IMG/VR virus record: IMGVR_UViG_3300036401_000829
Location: 1 to 30,714 of that record
Strand: one strand, 5' to 3'
Length of the DNA stretch: 30,714 nucleotides
Source: a virus
Shown here: positions 16,258-24,068 of the stretch, one piece after another
Position numbering within the stretch: the first letter of the stretch is position 1
Layout of the letters: the number at the start of each line of letters is the position of its first letter
The notes under the pieces: model-generated
What the model was told of the DNA's origin: nothing
Databases searched by the model: none
Seen by the model: only the letters and a program-made list of their open reading frames with translations
Position numbers and translations under genes: made by a program

Positions 16258-16850
16258 TTAAGCCTTGTAGAGCTGCGGAAGTTTTTGGGTGACACTTCCG
16301 CCAGCGAAAGAGACGGCTTGCGTCAGCTCGTTGAAGGATCCGTCAGTAAAGTTTCGAGTCTTGCCGGTTGTTTTCCGCTTTCCGCCCATGAGATATGCGG
16401 CTACAAGAACGTGAGTCGGCGGATAATCCTTCCAGTAGGCCATAAGATCGTTAAGCTCCCACAAAGTAAGCTTCTCGATCTCAGAAAACGTCCATCCGGT
16501 AGCGGTGGCGACGTGGCCAAAAATAAACGGCCAGTCGGCTATACCGGTACCGGAGTCGGTTCCCCCGCGACCGCCTTTTTCAGACCGGAGACTTCAAGCA
16601 TGGCGTTGAAAAGAACATTGAAATCATCAAACGTAAGGCCGTTCTCAAGCTGCTCTGCGGTTAGGTCCTGGTGCACTTTTCTTACGGCATTCTGGATCAC
16701 GGGCAGATATCGAAGCAACGAAGCCAGTCCGGTGGTTTCCGCGGAAGCTTTTTCCTGGAACAACGAATCGAGCTGGCGTAATTCACCGAGCGTAAGCGAT
16801 GACACCGTAAGTTGTCCCATTGATGTTGGGACAGTTTGCTGCTTAAGCAT
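16258..16850 (-). CDS. Tail assembly chaperone, long form by -1 frameshift (GT-like)
   Basis: The short chaperone frame ends at 16539, but the -1 frame remains open across the overlap and continues to 16258. The extension reads ADWPFIFGHVATATGWTFSE and then EKLTLWELNDLMAYWKDYPP, clearly protein-like and without its own start codon or ribosome binding site; a TTG at the LWELND position is an unlikely start. The fused product would be about 197 residues with a Gly-rich joint. Possible slip sites on the minus strand are GAAAAAG (16575-16581) and GGGGGAA (16560-16566). In lambda and many siphoviruses gpG and gpGT made this way load the tape measure for tail assembly. The tube gene lies upstream; the tape measure lies downstream after the moron. 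Confidence 0.8.
16539..16850 (-). CDS. Tail assembly chaperone, short form (G-like)
   Basis: A 103-residue protein in the position of lambda gpG, directly after the tail tube gene. It contains SLTLGELRQLDSLFQE near the N terminus and TFDDFNVLFNAMLEVSGL near 73-90, features of small tail chaperones in this class of phage. ATG at 16850 has a very strong AGGAGG site. The stop TAG at 16539 is passed by -1 frameshifting in a minority of translations to make the long form. Start sites further upstream in this frame overlap the tube gene and a terminator and are not used. Confidence 0.85.
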   Translation of the reverse strand: MLKQQTVPTSMGQLTVSSLTLGELRQLDSLFQEKASAETTGLASLLRYLPVIQNAVRKVHQDLTAEQLENGLTFDDFNVLFNAMLEVSGLKKAVAGEPTPVPV

Positions 16851-16889
16851 TGATTTCCTCCTGATAAAAATTGGCAAAGCCGATGGATG

Positions 16890-16922
16890 AAAAAAGCGGG
16901 CGCGGCAAGGAACCCGGCCCGC
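16890..16922 (-). terminator. Hairpin terminator between tail tube and chaperone genes
   Basis: On the minus strand GCGGGC pairs with GCCCGC around a loop that can extend the stem, followed by TTTTTT (plus A run 16890-16895). It sits 13 bases after the tube stop. Partial termination here would lower chaperone expression relative to the abundant tube protein. Confidence 0.75.
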
Positions 16923-16935
16923 ATTGGAGAGAGAG

Positions 16936-17688
16936 CTATTCGTTGGAATACATGTCGATGACCTGGCCGGCGGCATTTGCAAAGGCCTCAAAGTCAAACT
17001 CAGGAATGATGAAGTCTTCCTGCTTGGTGGCAAAGCTGAGCTTCGACGCTACAACCGAGTAGAGCAGCACGTTGAATTGGTTGCCGTTGTACACGTTTTC
17101 CAGCAGCACCTGGATAGTCGGCGCAAAGCCCATGAGCTGGTTGGTAATGTTGAGCTGCGATCCAACAGCCGCAAGCGAGTATGTGTAGCTGATAAGAGCT
17201 ACGGCGCCAGCCACGTTATCCGCCGAGGAAAACGTGTAAACGCCGCCTGCGGTGACGGAATACTGTCCCAACACAGGGGCGGAGGCAACGCGGGTAAATG
17301 GGAGCCCGGTGGCCGCGTAACGTACTCCCCAATCCTGCACAAACACGCCTGAGTTTGGCGGGGCAATTGTCACCTGGAAAGGCGTAGCGGGCACGGGGTG
17401 AGATTCGTCAAGAGAAACCTGTTTCATGCCGGCGGGCATCGTCTGCCCGAAGAACAGGTCATTCAGCATTTTGCCGTTGATGGCGGCAAACTTGGATTTG
17501 CCGGTGATCTTGCATTTTCCCCGGGCCACGGCCTCAGGAAACTGCTTTTGTCCGTAAAGCTGCTTGACGTCACCCGATATATCGAGTGACACGTCCTGCA
17601 ACGTTCCGAATTTCATGGGAGTGGGGTTGGCGGCGGTATTACCGCCCACGGGAAAGCCCCACAAGGTGCCTGATCCAAATTCAAACAT
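16936..17688 (-). CDS. Major tail tube protein
   Basis: A 250-residue protein in the tail tube position between the tail completion and chaperone genes. The N-terminal part has tube-like beta segments (FGTLQDVSLDISGDVKQLYG, GKCKITGKSKFAAINGKMLN). Residues about 99-173 form an Ig-like insertion (GQYSVTAGGVYTFSSADN, then ISYTYS) that resembles a segment of the tail-tip protein. The C terminus returns to tube-like sequence (APTIQVLLENVYNGNQFNV, EFDFEAFANAAGQVIDMYS). ATG at 17688 has a strong AAGGAG site. The protein would polymerise to form the tail tube; the insertion may be displayed on the outside. Hairpins flank the gene on both sides. Confidence 0.87.
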   Translation of the reverse strand: MFEFGSGTLWGFPVGGNTAANPTPMKFGTLQDVSLDISGDVKQLYGQKQFPEAVARGKCKITGKSKFAAINGKMLNDLFFGQTMPAGMKQVSLDESHPVPATPFQVTIAPPNSGVFVQDWGVRYAATGLPFTRVASAPVLGQYSVTAGGVYTFSSADNVAGAVALISYTYSLAAVGSQLNITNQLMGFAPTIQVLLENVYNGNQFNVLLYSVVASKLSFATKQEDFIIPEFDFEAFANAAGQVIDMYSNE

Positions 17689-17730
17689 TTTTGTTTCTCC
17701 TTTTGGGGAGCCGGCCCTGCACTCCCATAA

Positions 17731-17758
17731 ATTGAAGGCCGCCGAATGAACGCGGCCT
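17731..17758 (-). terminator. Hairpin upstream of the tail tube gene
   Basis: On the minus strand AGGCCGC pairs perfectly with GCGGCCT around a nine-base loop, followed by TCAATTT. The T tract is weaker than in the other hairpins, so this may be an attenuator or an RNA-stability element between the tail completion and tube genes. Confidence 0.5.
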
Positions 17759-17776
17759 GTGAACTGAAGGTGGTGT

Positions 17777-18229
17777 TTACGCGGTGGTGAGAATTTCTAC
17801 CGGCACAACGGCGAGCGCCATGGAGCCAATAACGTTTTCAACGATCTCTATCTTTCCTTCAATACGGCAATGCGAAACCTTGCCGCCCAGTGACTGCGCA
17901 ATTCCCGGCGTCGCGCTGCGAATGGCCGCTTCTACTGCATCCAGAAGTGAATTCAGTTCGGTGGAAGGGATGGAATTTGGTTCGCTGTCTCCTGCGGTGT
18001 AAATAACGAGATCGACCGCCATTTTGGCGTGAATCGGCAGGCCATTCACGCTGGTTCCCGTCAGCTCGTCCTTTTGCACCTGGTACAGCGACGGACGGTC
18101 CGCGGGCGAGAGCTGCGAAGGATCCTGCCAGCGCCGGCTGACCGTTTTGAACGGACCAGCCGGCGTGAGGAGCGCGCCCTGCAACACGGAGAACAGCGCG
18201 GAATAAATTTGCTCACGAGGAAAAATCAT
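17777..18229 (-). CDS. Tail completion/terminator-like protein
   Basis: A 150-residue protein in the position of the tail terminator (gpU or gp17-like), three bases after the gp10-like gene and before the tail tube. It contains REQIYSALFSVLQGA at the start, HAKMAVDLVIYTAGD in the centre and IEGKIEIVENVIGSMALAVVP at the end, with the alpha/beta pattern of tail terminator proteins. It would cap the growing tube and join it to the head. ATG at 18229 has an AGGTG site of moderate strength. Family assignment relies on gene order and overall pattern. Confidence 0.78.
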   Translation of the reverse strand: MIFPREQIYSALFSVLQGALLTPAGPFKTVSRRWQDPSQLSPADRPSLYQVQKDELTGTSVNGLPIHAKMAVDLVIYTAGDSEPNSIPSTELNSLLDAVEAAIRSATPGIAQSLGGKVSHCRIEGKIEIVENVIGSMALAVVPVEILTTA

Positions 18230-18232
18230 GGG

Positions 18233-18715
18233 TCACACCTGCACCTGTAAGTTCGATCGCACTTGCTGAATCGCTTTTTCCAATAGTTCTGGCAAGACCG
18301 AAGAGAGATCGTCAAGCGTTGGGTGTAAATATGGTCTGGGAGCAAGGTAGGGTCTGCGGCCATTCGCCTTTTTGAATGGCCCGCGTCTCCCGGTATAACC
18401 GCCATATTCGTGAATGCGAGCATATGGCAAATCGGAGCCTATGCTTATTTTGAGGTCAGTACCACTTTCTGACATTTGCAATGACCGGTAGACTGACCAG
18501 AACAGATTACTTGTACGCTGGGTGAGCATGGTGGGATTCGTCGGCCCACCTTCTGGCCCACAGCCATCAAAGTGGTCATTCAATTTATCGAAGAGCGCCT
18601 CTTGCATAAGCGGCCTCAGTGCGGCATATACATGACTGATCAGCGAAGGTGGAAGCTGGACGAGGCGCTCGCGTAACCGCATTAACTGAGAATTGTCCAT
18701 TTGTATGCTAATCAC
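18233..18715 (-). CDS. HK97 gp10-like head-tail joining protein
   Basis: A 160-residue protein of the HK97 gp10/virion-morphogenesis type. Its second half has the signature DLPYARIHEYGGYTGRRGPF and RPYLAPRPYLHPTLDD, in which a Y-A-x-I-H-E-Y-G block and a later R-P-F/Y-L-x-P block are typical. It would form part of the neck. The start is GTG at 18715, overlapping the stop of the connector gene by four bases, with GGAGG eight bases upstream. The next gene begins three bases after its stop. Confidence 0.85.
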   Translation of the reverse strand: MISIQMDNSQLMRLRERLVQLPPSLISHVYAALRPLMQEALFDKLNDHFDGCGPEGGPTNPTMLTQRTSNLFWSVYRSLQMSESGTDLKISIGSDLPYARIHEYGGYTGRRGPFKKANGRRPYLAPRPYLHPTLDDLSSVLPELLEKAIQQVRSNLQVQV

Positions 18716-19284
18716 AGCGCCAACCTCCGGTACTGGCTGAAAATGGCCATGGAACGCGGCGGAACGTCGCCCATATCGAACGAAACGTTTACCTGGCCGC
18801 TCATGCTGTTGGATTTTTCGCCAATGCGCACTCGCTGACGATAGGTCAAGGCGAATGCCTCAATCGCCGCCTGCTTCAAATCGAGCGGCACGCTGGGATA
18901 GCCTGCGGAATACGAAAGCTGAATGTTCTGTACACCGCGGCAGAAGCGAAAGCCGCGCAGCAAGATGCGTCGCCCGTCCCACAGATAACCCGCGGTGGTG
19001 GAAGTAGTCGCCGCCTGAATATTCACACCATCGATGCTGACACTGCTGACAGCGGTGATGGGAAAATTGCGCGGCAGCAGCCGGTCTGAACCATTTCCGT
19101 CATAGTTTTCCGTTAGAGGGCCGAGCACCGACGACAAAATGTGTGGCCGGTCAATGTACTGCAACACTTGCAAGCTGGCGTTGGTGATAAGGCTTTGCAG
19201 AGTAACGTCATCGTTATTGCCCTGGTTGGGCAGCCACGATTTGAGTTCTGCAACGGTGCAAAGATCGTCAGGAGCGGCAGCCAT
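18712..19284 (-). CDS. Head-tail connector protein (gp6-like)
   Basis: A 190-residue connector protein of the HK97 gp6/YqbG type. The N terminus has CTVAELKSWLPNQGNNDDVT and LQSLITNASLQVLQYIDRP, the usual helical start. A beta segment follows (LPRNFPITAVSSVSIDGVNI), then the YSAGYPSVPLDLKQAAIEAF and YRQRVRIGEKS segments common to the family. Twelve copies would ring the portal. ATG at 19284 has a GGAGG site six bases upstream. A hairpin lies between this gene and the capsid gene. Confidence 0.9.
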   Translation of the reverse strand: MAAAPDDLCTVAELKSWLPNQGNNDDVTLQSLITNASLQVLQYIDRPHILSSVLGPLTENYDGNGSDRLLPRNFPITAVSSVSIDGVNIQAATTSTTAGYLWDGRRILLRGFRFCRGVQNIQLSYSAGYPSVPLDLKQAAIEAFALTYRQRVRIGEKSNSMSGQVNVSFDMGDVPPRSMAIFSQYRRLAL

Positions 19285-19341
19285 CGGTAACCTCCAAAAA
19301 GAAGCAGTTCGCAGAGCAACGCTGTTTTGTGAACTAAGAGA

Positions 19342-19376
19342 AAGGCAGTCTGGGCAGAGGGACCTCAGACTGCCTT
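19342..19376 (-). terminator. Strong hairpin after the major capsid gene
   Basis: An 11-base perfect stem, AAGGCAGTCTG with CAGACTGCCTT, surrounds a 13-base loop and is followed on the minus strand by TTTCTCTT. It lies 80 bases past the capsid stop and 58 bases before the connector start. It is the longest stem in the late operon and could restrict readthrough from the highly expressed capsid gene. Confidence 0.75.
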
Positions 19377-19456
19377 CCTTTCTCCTTCAAGCCTGCTGGT
19401 TGGCAGGCGAGGAGCATCGGCGGCGATTCGCGGCAATCAAGCCGCCGATGAATCGT

Positions 19457-20950
19457 TTATCCATTGGCAACGTTGGCAATCACGCCAAGCGAGAACGGTG
19501 CGCGGCAGACGAGGACTTCGTCGGCATAGACGCCATAGACATACTGGCGTGAAACCACGGGCCACTCGATCTGGTAATAGTCGCGGCGGCAGCGGACGAA
19601 AGAGACGTTGTCCACGCCGGAAAGCGGGTACGGGATCTCCGAGCTGTTGAAGAAGATCGTCCCCGGAGCGAGGTTGGGATGGATGCGGATATCCAGGAAC
19701 TGCTGCGTGAACTTGTTCCAGTACTTGGCAATACTGGCGCCGCCCAGCAGAGCTGGCTTGTCGTCTTCCGATCCAGTGCCTCCCGGCAAAGTGAAACGGA
19801 ACAGTGGCACGCCGCCGGAAGCAACGATCTTTTTGTTGATGTTGCGAGCTTCCTGGGAGTTCACCCAGATTTCCGTGGGGCTGAGTCGCTTGTTGTCCCA
19901 GAACCACTGCAAGGCTGTATCAATTTCCAGGATGCCGTTGGCTTGGTCGGCGGTGAGAGTGTTGGCGTCGAGCGAGGCGAAGTAGCCGGCATTGGACTTC
20001 AAGGCCTGCGTGAGAAAGCCATCGAACACCAGCGCGTTGGCGGATCCATCTGTGCCGGAGTTTGCGGCGTTGGCCAACTGCGTGCCCGCAACCGGAGCGC
20101 TGATAGTGGCCTTGTTCACGGTGGTGATAGTGTTCAAGGTCGCAGTTGCCGCGCTGGTGCCGATATACCATGCGTATCCGGCTGCACCTTTCACCGCTGG
20201 CACAGTGGCAACCACTGTCTGCTGGCCTGCGGTAGTAACCGCAGCGGACGATGCAGCGCTGATGGCGCTGGCGCCCGCGCCGTACTGCGTGGAAGTACCG
20301 TCAATGTTGACTCGCGTTACCTGGCCGTAAGGCACGCCACTGATGGAGACGGTGGAATTGGCAAGCGCACGCGCGGTGAGGGCCGTCACGAAAACAAGTA
20401 GGCTCAGTCCGGAGCCGAGTGTTCCACCGTTTGACAACGCAACGGTTGGCGCGGTGGGCGTGCCCAAGGGCATGGATGCATTGCCATTGAGAATCACATT
20501 CTCTTCGCCGATCATGACTGCGCGCAGTAATGACTGGACAAGAGTAGCTTTGTTATCGAACTCTTTGCCGCCGGACCATACTGCTTCCCAGTCGATGGAA
20601 GCTTCCAGTCCGAGCCCTGCGTAAGACGCAACGTAATCTTGCTCAGTGACACTCATTTCCGCCGAGCGACGGCCCGGAGCGACGCCGAGTTCGAAACCCT
20701 GCGTGTTGACGCCGGTAATCGCCTTCCAGCGCGTGGCGAGATCGCCACGGTCGCTTACCTGCCGGGGCAGGCGGTTACGCAGCGGCGTGATGACCGGATA
20801 AAGTTGGAGCGCCGGTCCGCGTAGATCAAACGCGTTCAAGTTGCCAGCCACACCGCTAATCGTGGCCTGGCTAATGGTGGTTTTGTTCAAGGAAGACAGG
20901 TCCGCCTTGTTGAGCAGATCAAACGTCTGCTGACTGAGATCGCCAAACAT
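19457..20950 (-). CDS. Major capsid protein, HK97 fold with inserted Ig/Fn3-like domain
   Basis: A 497-residue major capsid protein. The order of segments fits an HK97-type shell protein: an N-terminal arm (1-50), PLRNRLPRQVSDRGDLATRW (56-75), ASIDWEAVWSGGKEFDNKAT (117-136) and IGEENVILNG, then late segments such as SPTEIWVNSQEARN (357-370) and YVYGVYADEVLVCRAPFSLG at the end. Residues about 165-290 are rich in Ala, Thr, Ser and Gly and include GAAGYAWYIG, as in Fn3/Ig-like modules; this is an insertion and probably exposed outside the shell. ATG at 20950 follows AAAAGGA; a small TTCTCC/GGAGAA hairpin lies just upstream. The protease-scaffold gene precedes it. Confidence 0.88.
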   Translation of the reverse strand: MFGDLSQQTFDLLNKADLSSLNKTTISQATISGVAGNLNAFDLRGPALQLYPVITPLRNRLPRQVSDRGDLATRWKAITGVNTQGFELGVAPGRRSAEMSVTEQDYVASYAGLGLEASIDWEAVWSGGKEFDNKATLVQSLLRAVMIGEENVILNGNASMPLGTPTAPTVALSNGGTLGSGLSLLVFVTALTARALANSTVSISGVPYGQVTRVNIDGTSTQYGAGASAISAASSAAVTTAGQQTVVATVPAVKGAAGYAWYIGTSAATATLNTITTVNKATISAPVAGTQLANAANSGTDGSANALVFDGFLTQALKSNAGYFASLDANTLTADQANGILEIDTALQWFWDNKRLSPTEIWVNSQEARNINKKIVASGGVPLFRFTLPGGTGSEDDKPALLGGASIAKYWNKFTQQFLDIRIHPNLAPGTIFFNSSEIPYPLSGVDNVSFVRCRRDYYQIEWPVVSRQYVYGVYADEVLVCRAPFSLGVIANVANG

Positions 20951-21029
20951 TTTTCTAGTCCTTTTCTCCGCTGGAGAATTGCGGTTTAAAGTTGAATGGA
21001 ACTTTGCGAGAGATCGCGGGTGCGGCGTT

Positions 21030-21944
21030 CTAGCGCAGATATACGGAGGCAGGCTGCGGCTGTTGCAACGTACGCTTGAGCAGCTCATGTACGGTGGGTT
21101 CGCCGGCAGACTTGGCCAGAGCGGGACGCGCATCGTTTTCTTTGGTAACGGTTTGAGTGGGCACGCCGGTGCGCGCCACGCGCGCCGAAGATTCCTGCGG
21201 CGAGACAAGCTTTTCCACCAGTGAGAGGAGATTGGTCAGCGAACGCTGGATCTCCTGGTTATTGCTCTCCATTTCGCTGCGCAAGCCGGCTACTTCCTGC
21301 TCCATTTCAGCCAGCTTGGCGAGCGCAGATGCGGAACTAGCCCGTGCCTTTTCCAATTGCGCTTTGTCATTTGCTTCCAGCATTGTGCTTTGATCTCCTG
21401 TCTTTGCTCCGGAGCGTGAATCGCCCGGGATCTTGTTGATGTCTGTGCGGTGGGTGAACTTACGGACTTCGCAGGTGCCGTCGGCTTTTACGGCGGTGAA
21501 ATGCGCGCCGGGAACGCAAGGGTTATCGACCACGCTGATTTCGACGGGGTTGGCGGTGAAGCGGACATACTCGCCGTCCTTCCATGCATCGACGTAGGCA
21601 CCGCCGATGCTGAAGCCGGTGTAAACGCCGAGCATACACTTCTGCCAGGCGACGCTATCAACAATGCGGGCGCCGACGCGTATCTGTTTTAGATCATCAT
21701 CAAACGCGATTGCGACGAGCTTGCCGACGGCGCTGGGCTCGTGCATTTCACGGACGTTGCCCAGGCTCTTGCCGTCAGTGGCTTTGGAGATTTCGTCACT
21801 CCAGCGTTTGAAATAAGGCTTGGAGGATTGGTAGTCGAAGATTTCGCCTTCTTTGTCGACGATCTCGGCGGTGGCGACGCCCCAGACTTCGTGTTTTGAT
21901 TCGTCGATCTTGGCGATCTGGGCAAAGAGGTTCATGGATTTCAT
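21030..21944 (-). CDS. Prohead protease (S78/XkdF-like) with C-terminal scaffold region
   Basis: A 304-residue protein that combines a capsid maturation protease and a scaffold-like tail. Residues 1-165 resemble the S78-type/XkdF phage serine proteases: WGVATAEIVDKEGEIFDYQS, the likely catalytic His68 (NVREMHEPS) and Ser112 (VYTGFSIGG), and a PVEISVVDNPCVPGA block. Residues about 190-250 form a coiled coil (AQLEKARASSASALAKLAEM), like scaffold or delta domains, and the C terminus is basic and Pro/Gln-rich. Such fusions guide shell assembly and are then cleaved. ATG at 21944 has a GGAG site; the frame is open upstream to 22073 but that segment overlaps a terminator hairpin. Portal and capsid genes flank it. 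Confidence 0.88.
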   Translation of the reverse strand: MKSMNLFAQIAKIDESKHEVWGVATAEIVDKEGEIFDYQSSKPYFKRWSDEISKATDGKSLGNVREMHEPSAVGKLVAIAFDDDLKQIRVGARIVDSVAWQKCMLGVYTGFSIGGAYVDAWKDGEYVRFTANPVEISVVDNPCVPGAHFTAVKADGTCEVRKFTHRTDINKIPGDSRSGAKTGDQSTMLEANDKAQLEKARASSASALAKLAEMEQEVAGLRSEMESNNQEIQRSLTNLLSLVEKLVSPQESSARVARTGVPTQTVTKENDARPALAKSAGEPTVHELLKRTLQQPQPASVYLR

Positions 21945-21953
21945 GTTTGCTCC

Positions 21954-21982
21954 AAAAGAAAAGGCAGCCGTTGGGCTGCCTT
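21954..21982 (-). terminator. Hairpin terminator between portal and protease genes
   Basis: A perfect nine-base stem, AAGGCAGCC with GGCTGCCTT, encloses a four-base loop and is followed on the minus strand by TTCTTTT. The T tract runs straight into the GGAG site of the protease gene. This close fusion of terminator and ribosome binding site suggests an attenuator. Confidence 0.75.
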
Positions 21983-22032
21983 GGTGGGTGATGGTTCCGA
22001 AAATTGCTGATAACTTTCGGCGCGCGTGTCGC

Positions 22033-23481
22033 TCAGGATGACAGCGGTTGAGATTCTGCGCCAGCTTGAACATCTTCTGGCAACTCAGAGTTCTGCTGTG
22101 CGCCTTTGATCTCTAAAGGAAAGATTCCACGCGTGGTGATCACCGCGTTACCCGCACCGATGGGATGCTTGCCCAGGCTTTCACGGACTTCGTCAATGGA
22201 GAGTACGCCGGCGCGGACATAGATGTCATCGATCTTTGCCTGCTCAAGCGGGTTCAAGGTGCGGTCCTGCTCCCAGACAAACTCGATGTCGCTAAAGCCA
22301 AAGTGGCGAGTCACGATGAAGTTGATAGTGTCTGCCAGGTAGCCGAGGATTGGAACAAGACCTTCCGCGGCCGCCTGCTCTACGCTCGTTTCAGCGGTGG
22401 CGCGGTTCATGACGCTAACAAACTGCTGGGGCGAGAGACCGAAGGCATAACAGACGATGCGGGTGATCCATTCGTCGAGCGCGTCTTTCAGCATGGGATC
22501 GCGCGTGAACTGGAGATTGCCGCACTCAGGAACAAAGGTGATACGGCGGCGGCGAGCAGAGTTTCCAGCCAGCGCACTGTCAAACCACTCCTGAAATTCG
22601 CTGATCTGGTCAGCCGACCATTCCTTGGGAACCTGCGCCAGGGCTTCAGGGACATTGCCCTCAGTGTAGTAATTGAGCAGATGAATCTGGCGGCGAAGGC
22701 CGATGTTGATGGTGAGAATGATCTGCTCGACCGGCGAGAAGCCAAAGAACTTGTGCGCTCGCACGTTGCGCGGGCGATAAATGAGCTGGTCGGCAGTGAA
22801 GTCAACGGCCGGCAGGCCTTTGAGGATTTGCTGGTATGCAATGGCCGGAGATGCCGGCGTGCGGCCCATGGCGTCAATCTTGCGTGCGATGGTGGAGCCG
22901 TCAATCACCTCAAGCGCATACAGCGCTTTGCCGGGAGACCACAACTCGCCATCCTGCGAGACGATAGGCACAAGGACAGGCGCATCGAGAACGAGCAGGT
23001 CTTCCAGCAGAAGTCGGACCCACTGTTGCCAGCTATGTTCGCGGTCAGGATAAGAAAAGAAATTTGTCAGCTGCGTGAGGCGCGGGTCTTGCTCTTCATC
23101 GTCATTGCCGCTGATGGCACTGTTGCTGGTGTTGGCGGAGCGTTTGGGCGCGCCGGGCTGCGTCTTCAAACGGAAGGCCCATGGCATGCGGCTGACCTGG
23201 TCTTTACGCGTCTCAATGCAGAGACGTACGAGATCAAACGAATCAGCCAGCGAGCGCATCTGCTCAAAGGAGATAGGCTCCATGTTGCGCGGCTGGATGT
23301 TGATGTTGTAGCCGACGGGGTAATCCAGCGTCCGCGGCGGAGTACCCGCGGGAGCGCTGGGCGACATGGGCAGGTCTGGACCAAACCACACGTCGAGCGT
23401 GTTGCGCAGCTTGCGGCCGACGCGCTCAACGAAGCCAGGCTCGAGCGCAGTAAGTTTTCCGCCATTGAGTGTTTCCGACAT
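22033..23481 (-). CDS. Portal protein
   Basis: A 482-residue phage portal protein of the HK97 gp3/lambda-like class, which forms the ring for DNA entry and exit. Typical segments include SFEQMRSLADSFDLVRLCIE with TRKDQVSRMPWAFRL (near 75-110), the LLEDLLVLDAPVLVPI region, FSPVEQIILTINIGLRRQ, and NRATAETSVEQAAAEGLVPI followed by the C-terminal EFVWEQDRTLNPLEQAKIDD. ATG at 23481 is chosen for its GGGGA site; an in-frame TTG at 23490 has none. The gene overlaps or abuts the small upstream gene. It is followed by a terminator-like hairpin and the protease. Confidence 0.92.
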   Translation of the reverse strand: MSETLNGGKLTALEPGFVERVGRKLRNTLDVWFGPDLPMSPSAPAGTPPRTLDYPVGYNINIQPRNMEPISFEQMRSLADSFDLVRLCIETRKDQVSRMPWAFRLKTQPGAPKRSANTSNSAISGNDDEEQDPRLTQLTNFFSYPDREHSWQQWVRLLLEDLLVLDAPVLVPIVSQDGELWSPGKALYALEVIDGSTIARKIDAMGRTPASPAIAYQQILKGLPAVDFTADQLIYRPRNVRAHKFFGFSPVEQIILTINIGLRRQIHLLNYYTEGNVPEALAQVPKEWSADQISEFQEWFDSALAGNSARRRRITFVPECGNLQFTRDPMLKDALDEWITRIVCYAFGLSPQQFVSVMNRATAETSVEQAAAEGLVPILGYLADTINFIVTRHFGFSDIEFVWEQDRTLNPLEQAKIDDIYVRAGVLSIDEVRESLGKHPIGAGNAVITTRGIFPLEIKGAQQNSELPEDVQAGAESQPLSS

Positions 23482-23482
23482 G

Positions 23483-23650
23483 TCAGGCAATCCCCACTTT
23501 CACGCCCATCACGGCGGAGGTTTCAATGATGAATTCAATCAGAGAGTTTTTACGATACGCGGACTTCATGTGCTCATCCTGAATACGCAGGCCCTCATGC
23601 CAGCGGCATTGGCCTGCGTCATCGATAATGTATTCCCCTGTCCATTTCAT
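23483..23650 (-). CDS. Small hypothetical protein upstream of the portal (55 aa)
   Basis: A 55-residue protein of unknown function. It contains MKWTGEYIIDDAGQCRWHEG and ends IIETSAVMGVKVGIA. ATG at 23650 has a GGGAG site nine bases upstream, which favours this start. The frame is also open for another 96 codons upstream through two copies of a 105-base repeat; since 105 is a multiple of three, the repeats keep the frame, and a 151-residue protein starting at 23938 is possible but less likely. Its stop lies one base before the portal start, so it is probably cotranscribed and coupled to it. Confidence 0.65.
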   Translation of the reverse strand: MKWTGEYIIDDAGQCRWHEGLRIQDEHMKSAYRKNSLIEFIIETSAVMGVKVGIA

Positions 23651-23667
23651 ACTTTGTCGCTCCCATC

Positions 23668-23877
23668 CATAATGTCGCTTCGCTCCAAACCGCTTCCGCA
23701 GCGTTGATAAATCAGGTGTTTTCTGCGCTGCGACAGGCAACTCGGCGAGTGGTCGGCCTCGCTGCTGTGTTTCATAACGTCGCTCCGCTCCAAACCGCTT
23801 CCGCAGCGTTGATAAATCAGGTGTTTTCTGCGCTGCGACAGGCAACTCGGCGCGTAGTCGGCCTCGCTGCTGTGTTT
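23668..23877. repeat. Two tandem copies of a 105-base repeat
   Basis: Copy one spans 23668-23772 and copy two 23773-23877; they differ at only a few positions. Each contains CTCCAAACCGCTTCCGCAGC, TTGATAAATCAGG and CTGCGACAGGCAACTCGGCG. Related words occur in the hairpin at 24069-24117 and near 26931 (GCGTTGATAAATC), so this is a dispersed element, not part of the phage core. Confidence 0.85.
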
Positions 23878-24068
23878 GCTTTTTCATATGTCGCTCTAAA
23901 CTTTTGTGTACTTGAGAAAGCAAAGTGGAATCAATCATGGCTCACGCGATGCTACGGCGGAGCCGTTCCCTCACCCACTCGGTCTCACCCGAAGGCTCGC
24001 CCTCGGAGTTCGGGATGGCAGATCGAGAGTGGAGGGTTTGGAGAAGCTGGGCGCGTGGTCCATCGCAG

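Noticed and set aside
20951-21208. N-terminal extension of the capsid frame
   Set aside because: It overlaps the protease gene and the ATG at 20950 has a good ribosome site.
22165-23529. Plus-strand open frame of 454 residues opposite the portal gene
   Set aside because: It is antisense to a clear portal protein and shows only the reverse-frame composition of GC-rich coding DNA.
23668-23877. Possible CRISPR array
   Set aside because: Only two long units in direct tandem with no unique spacers between them.
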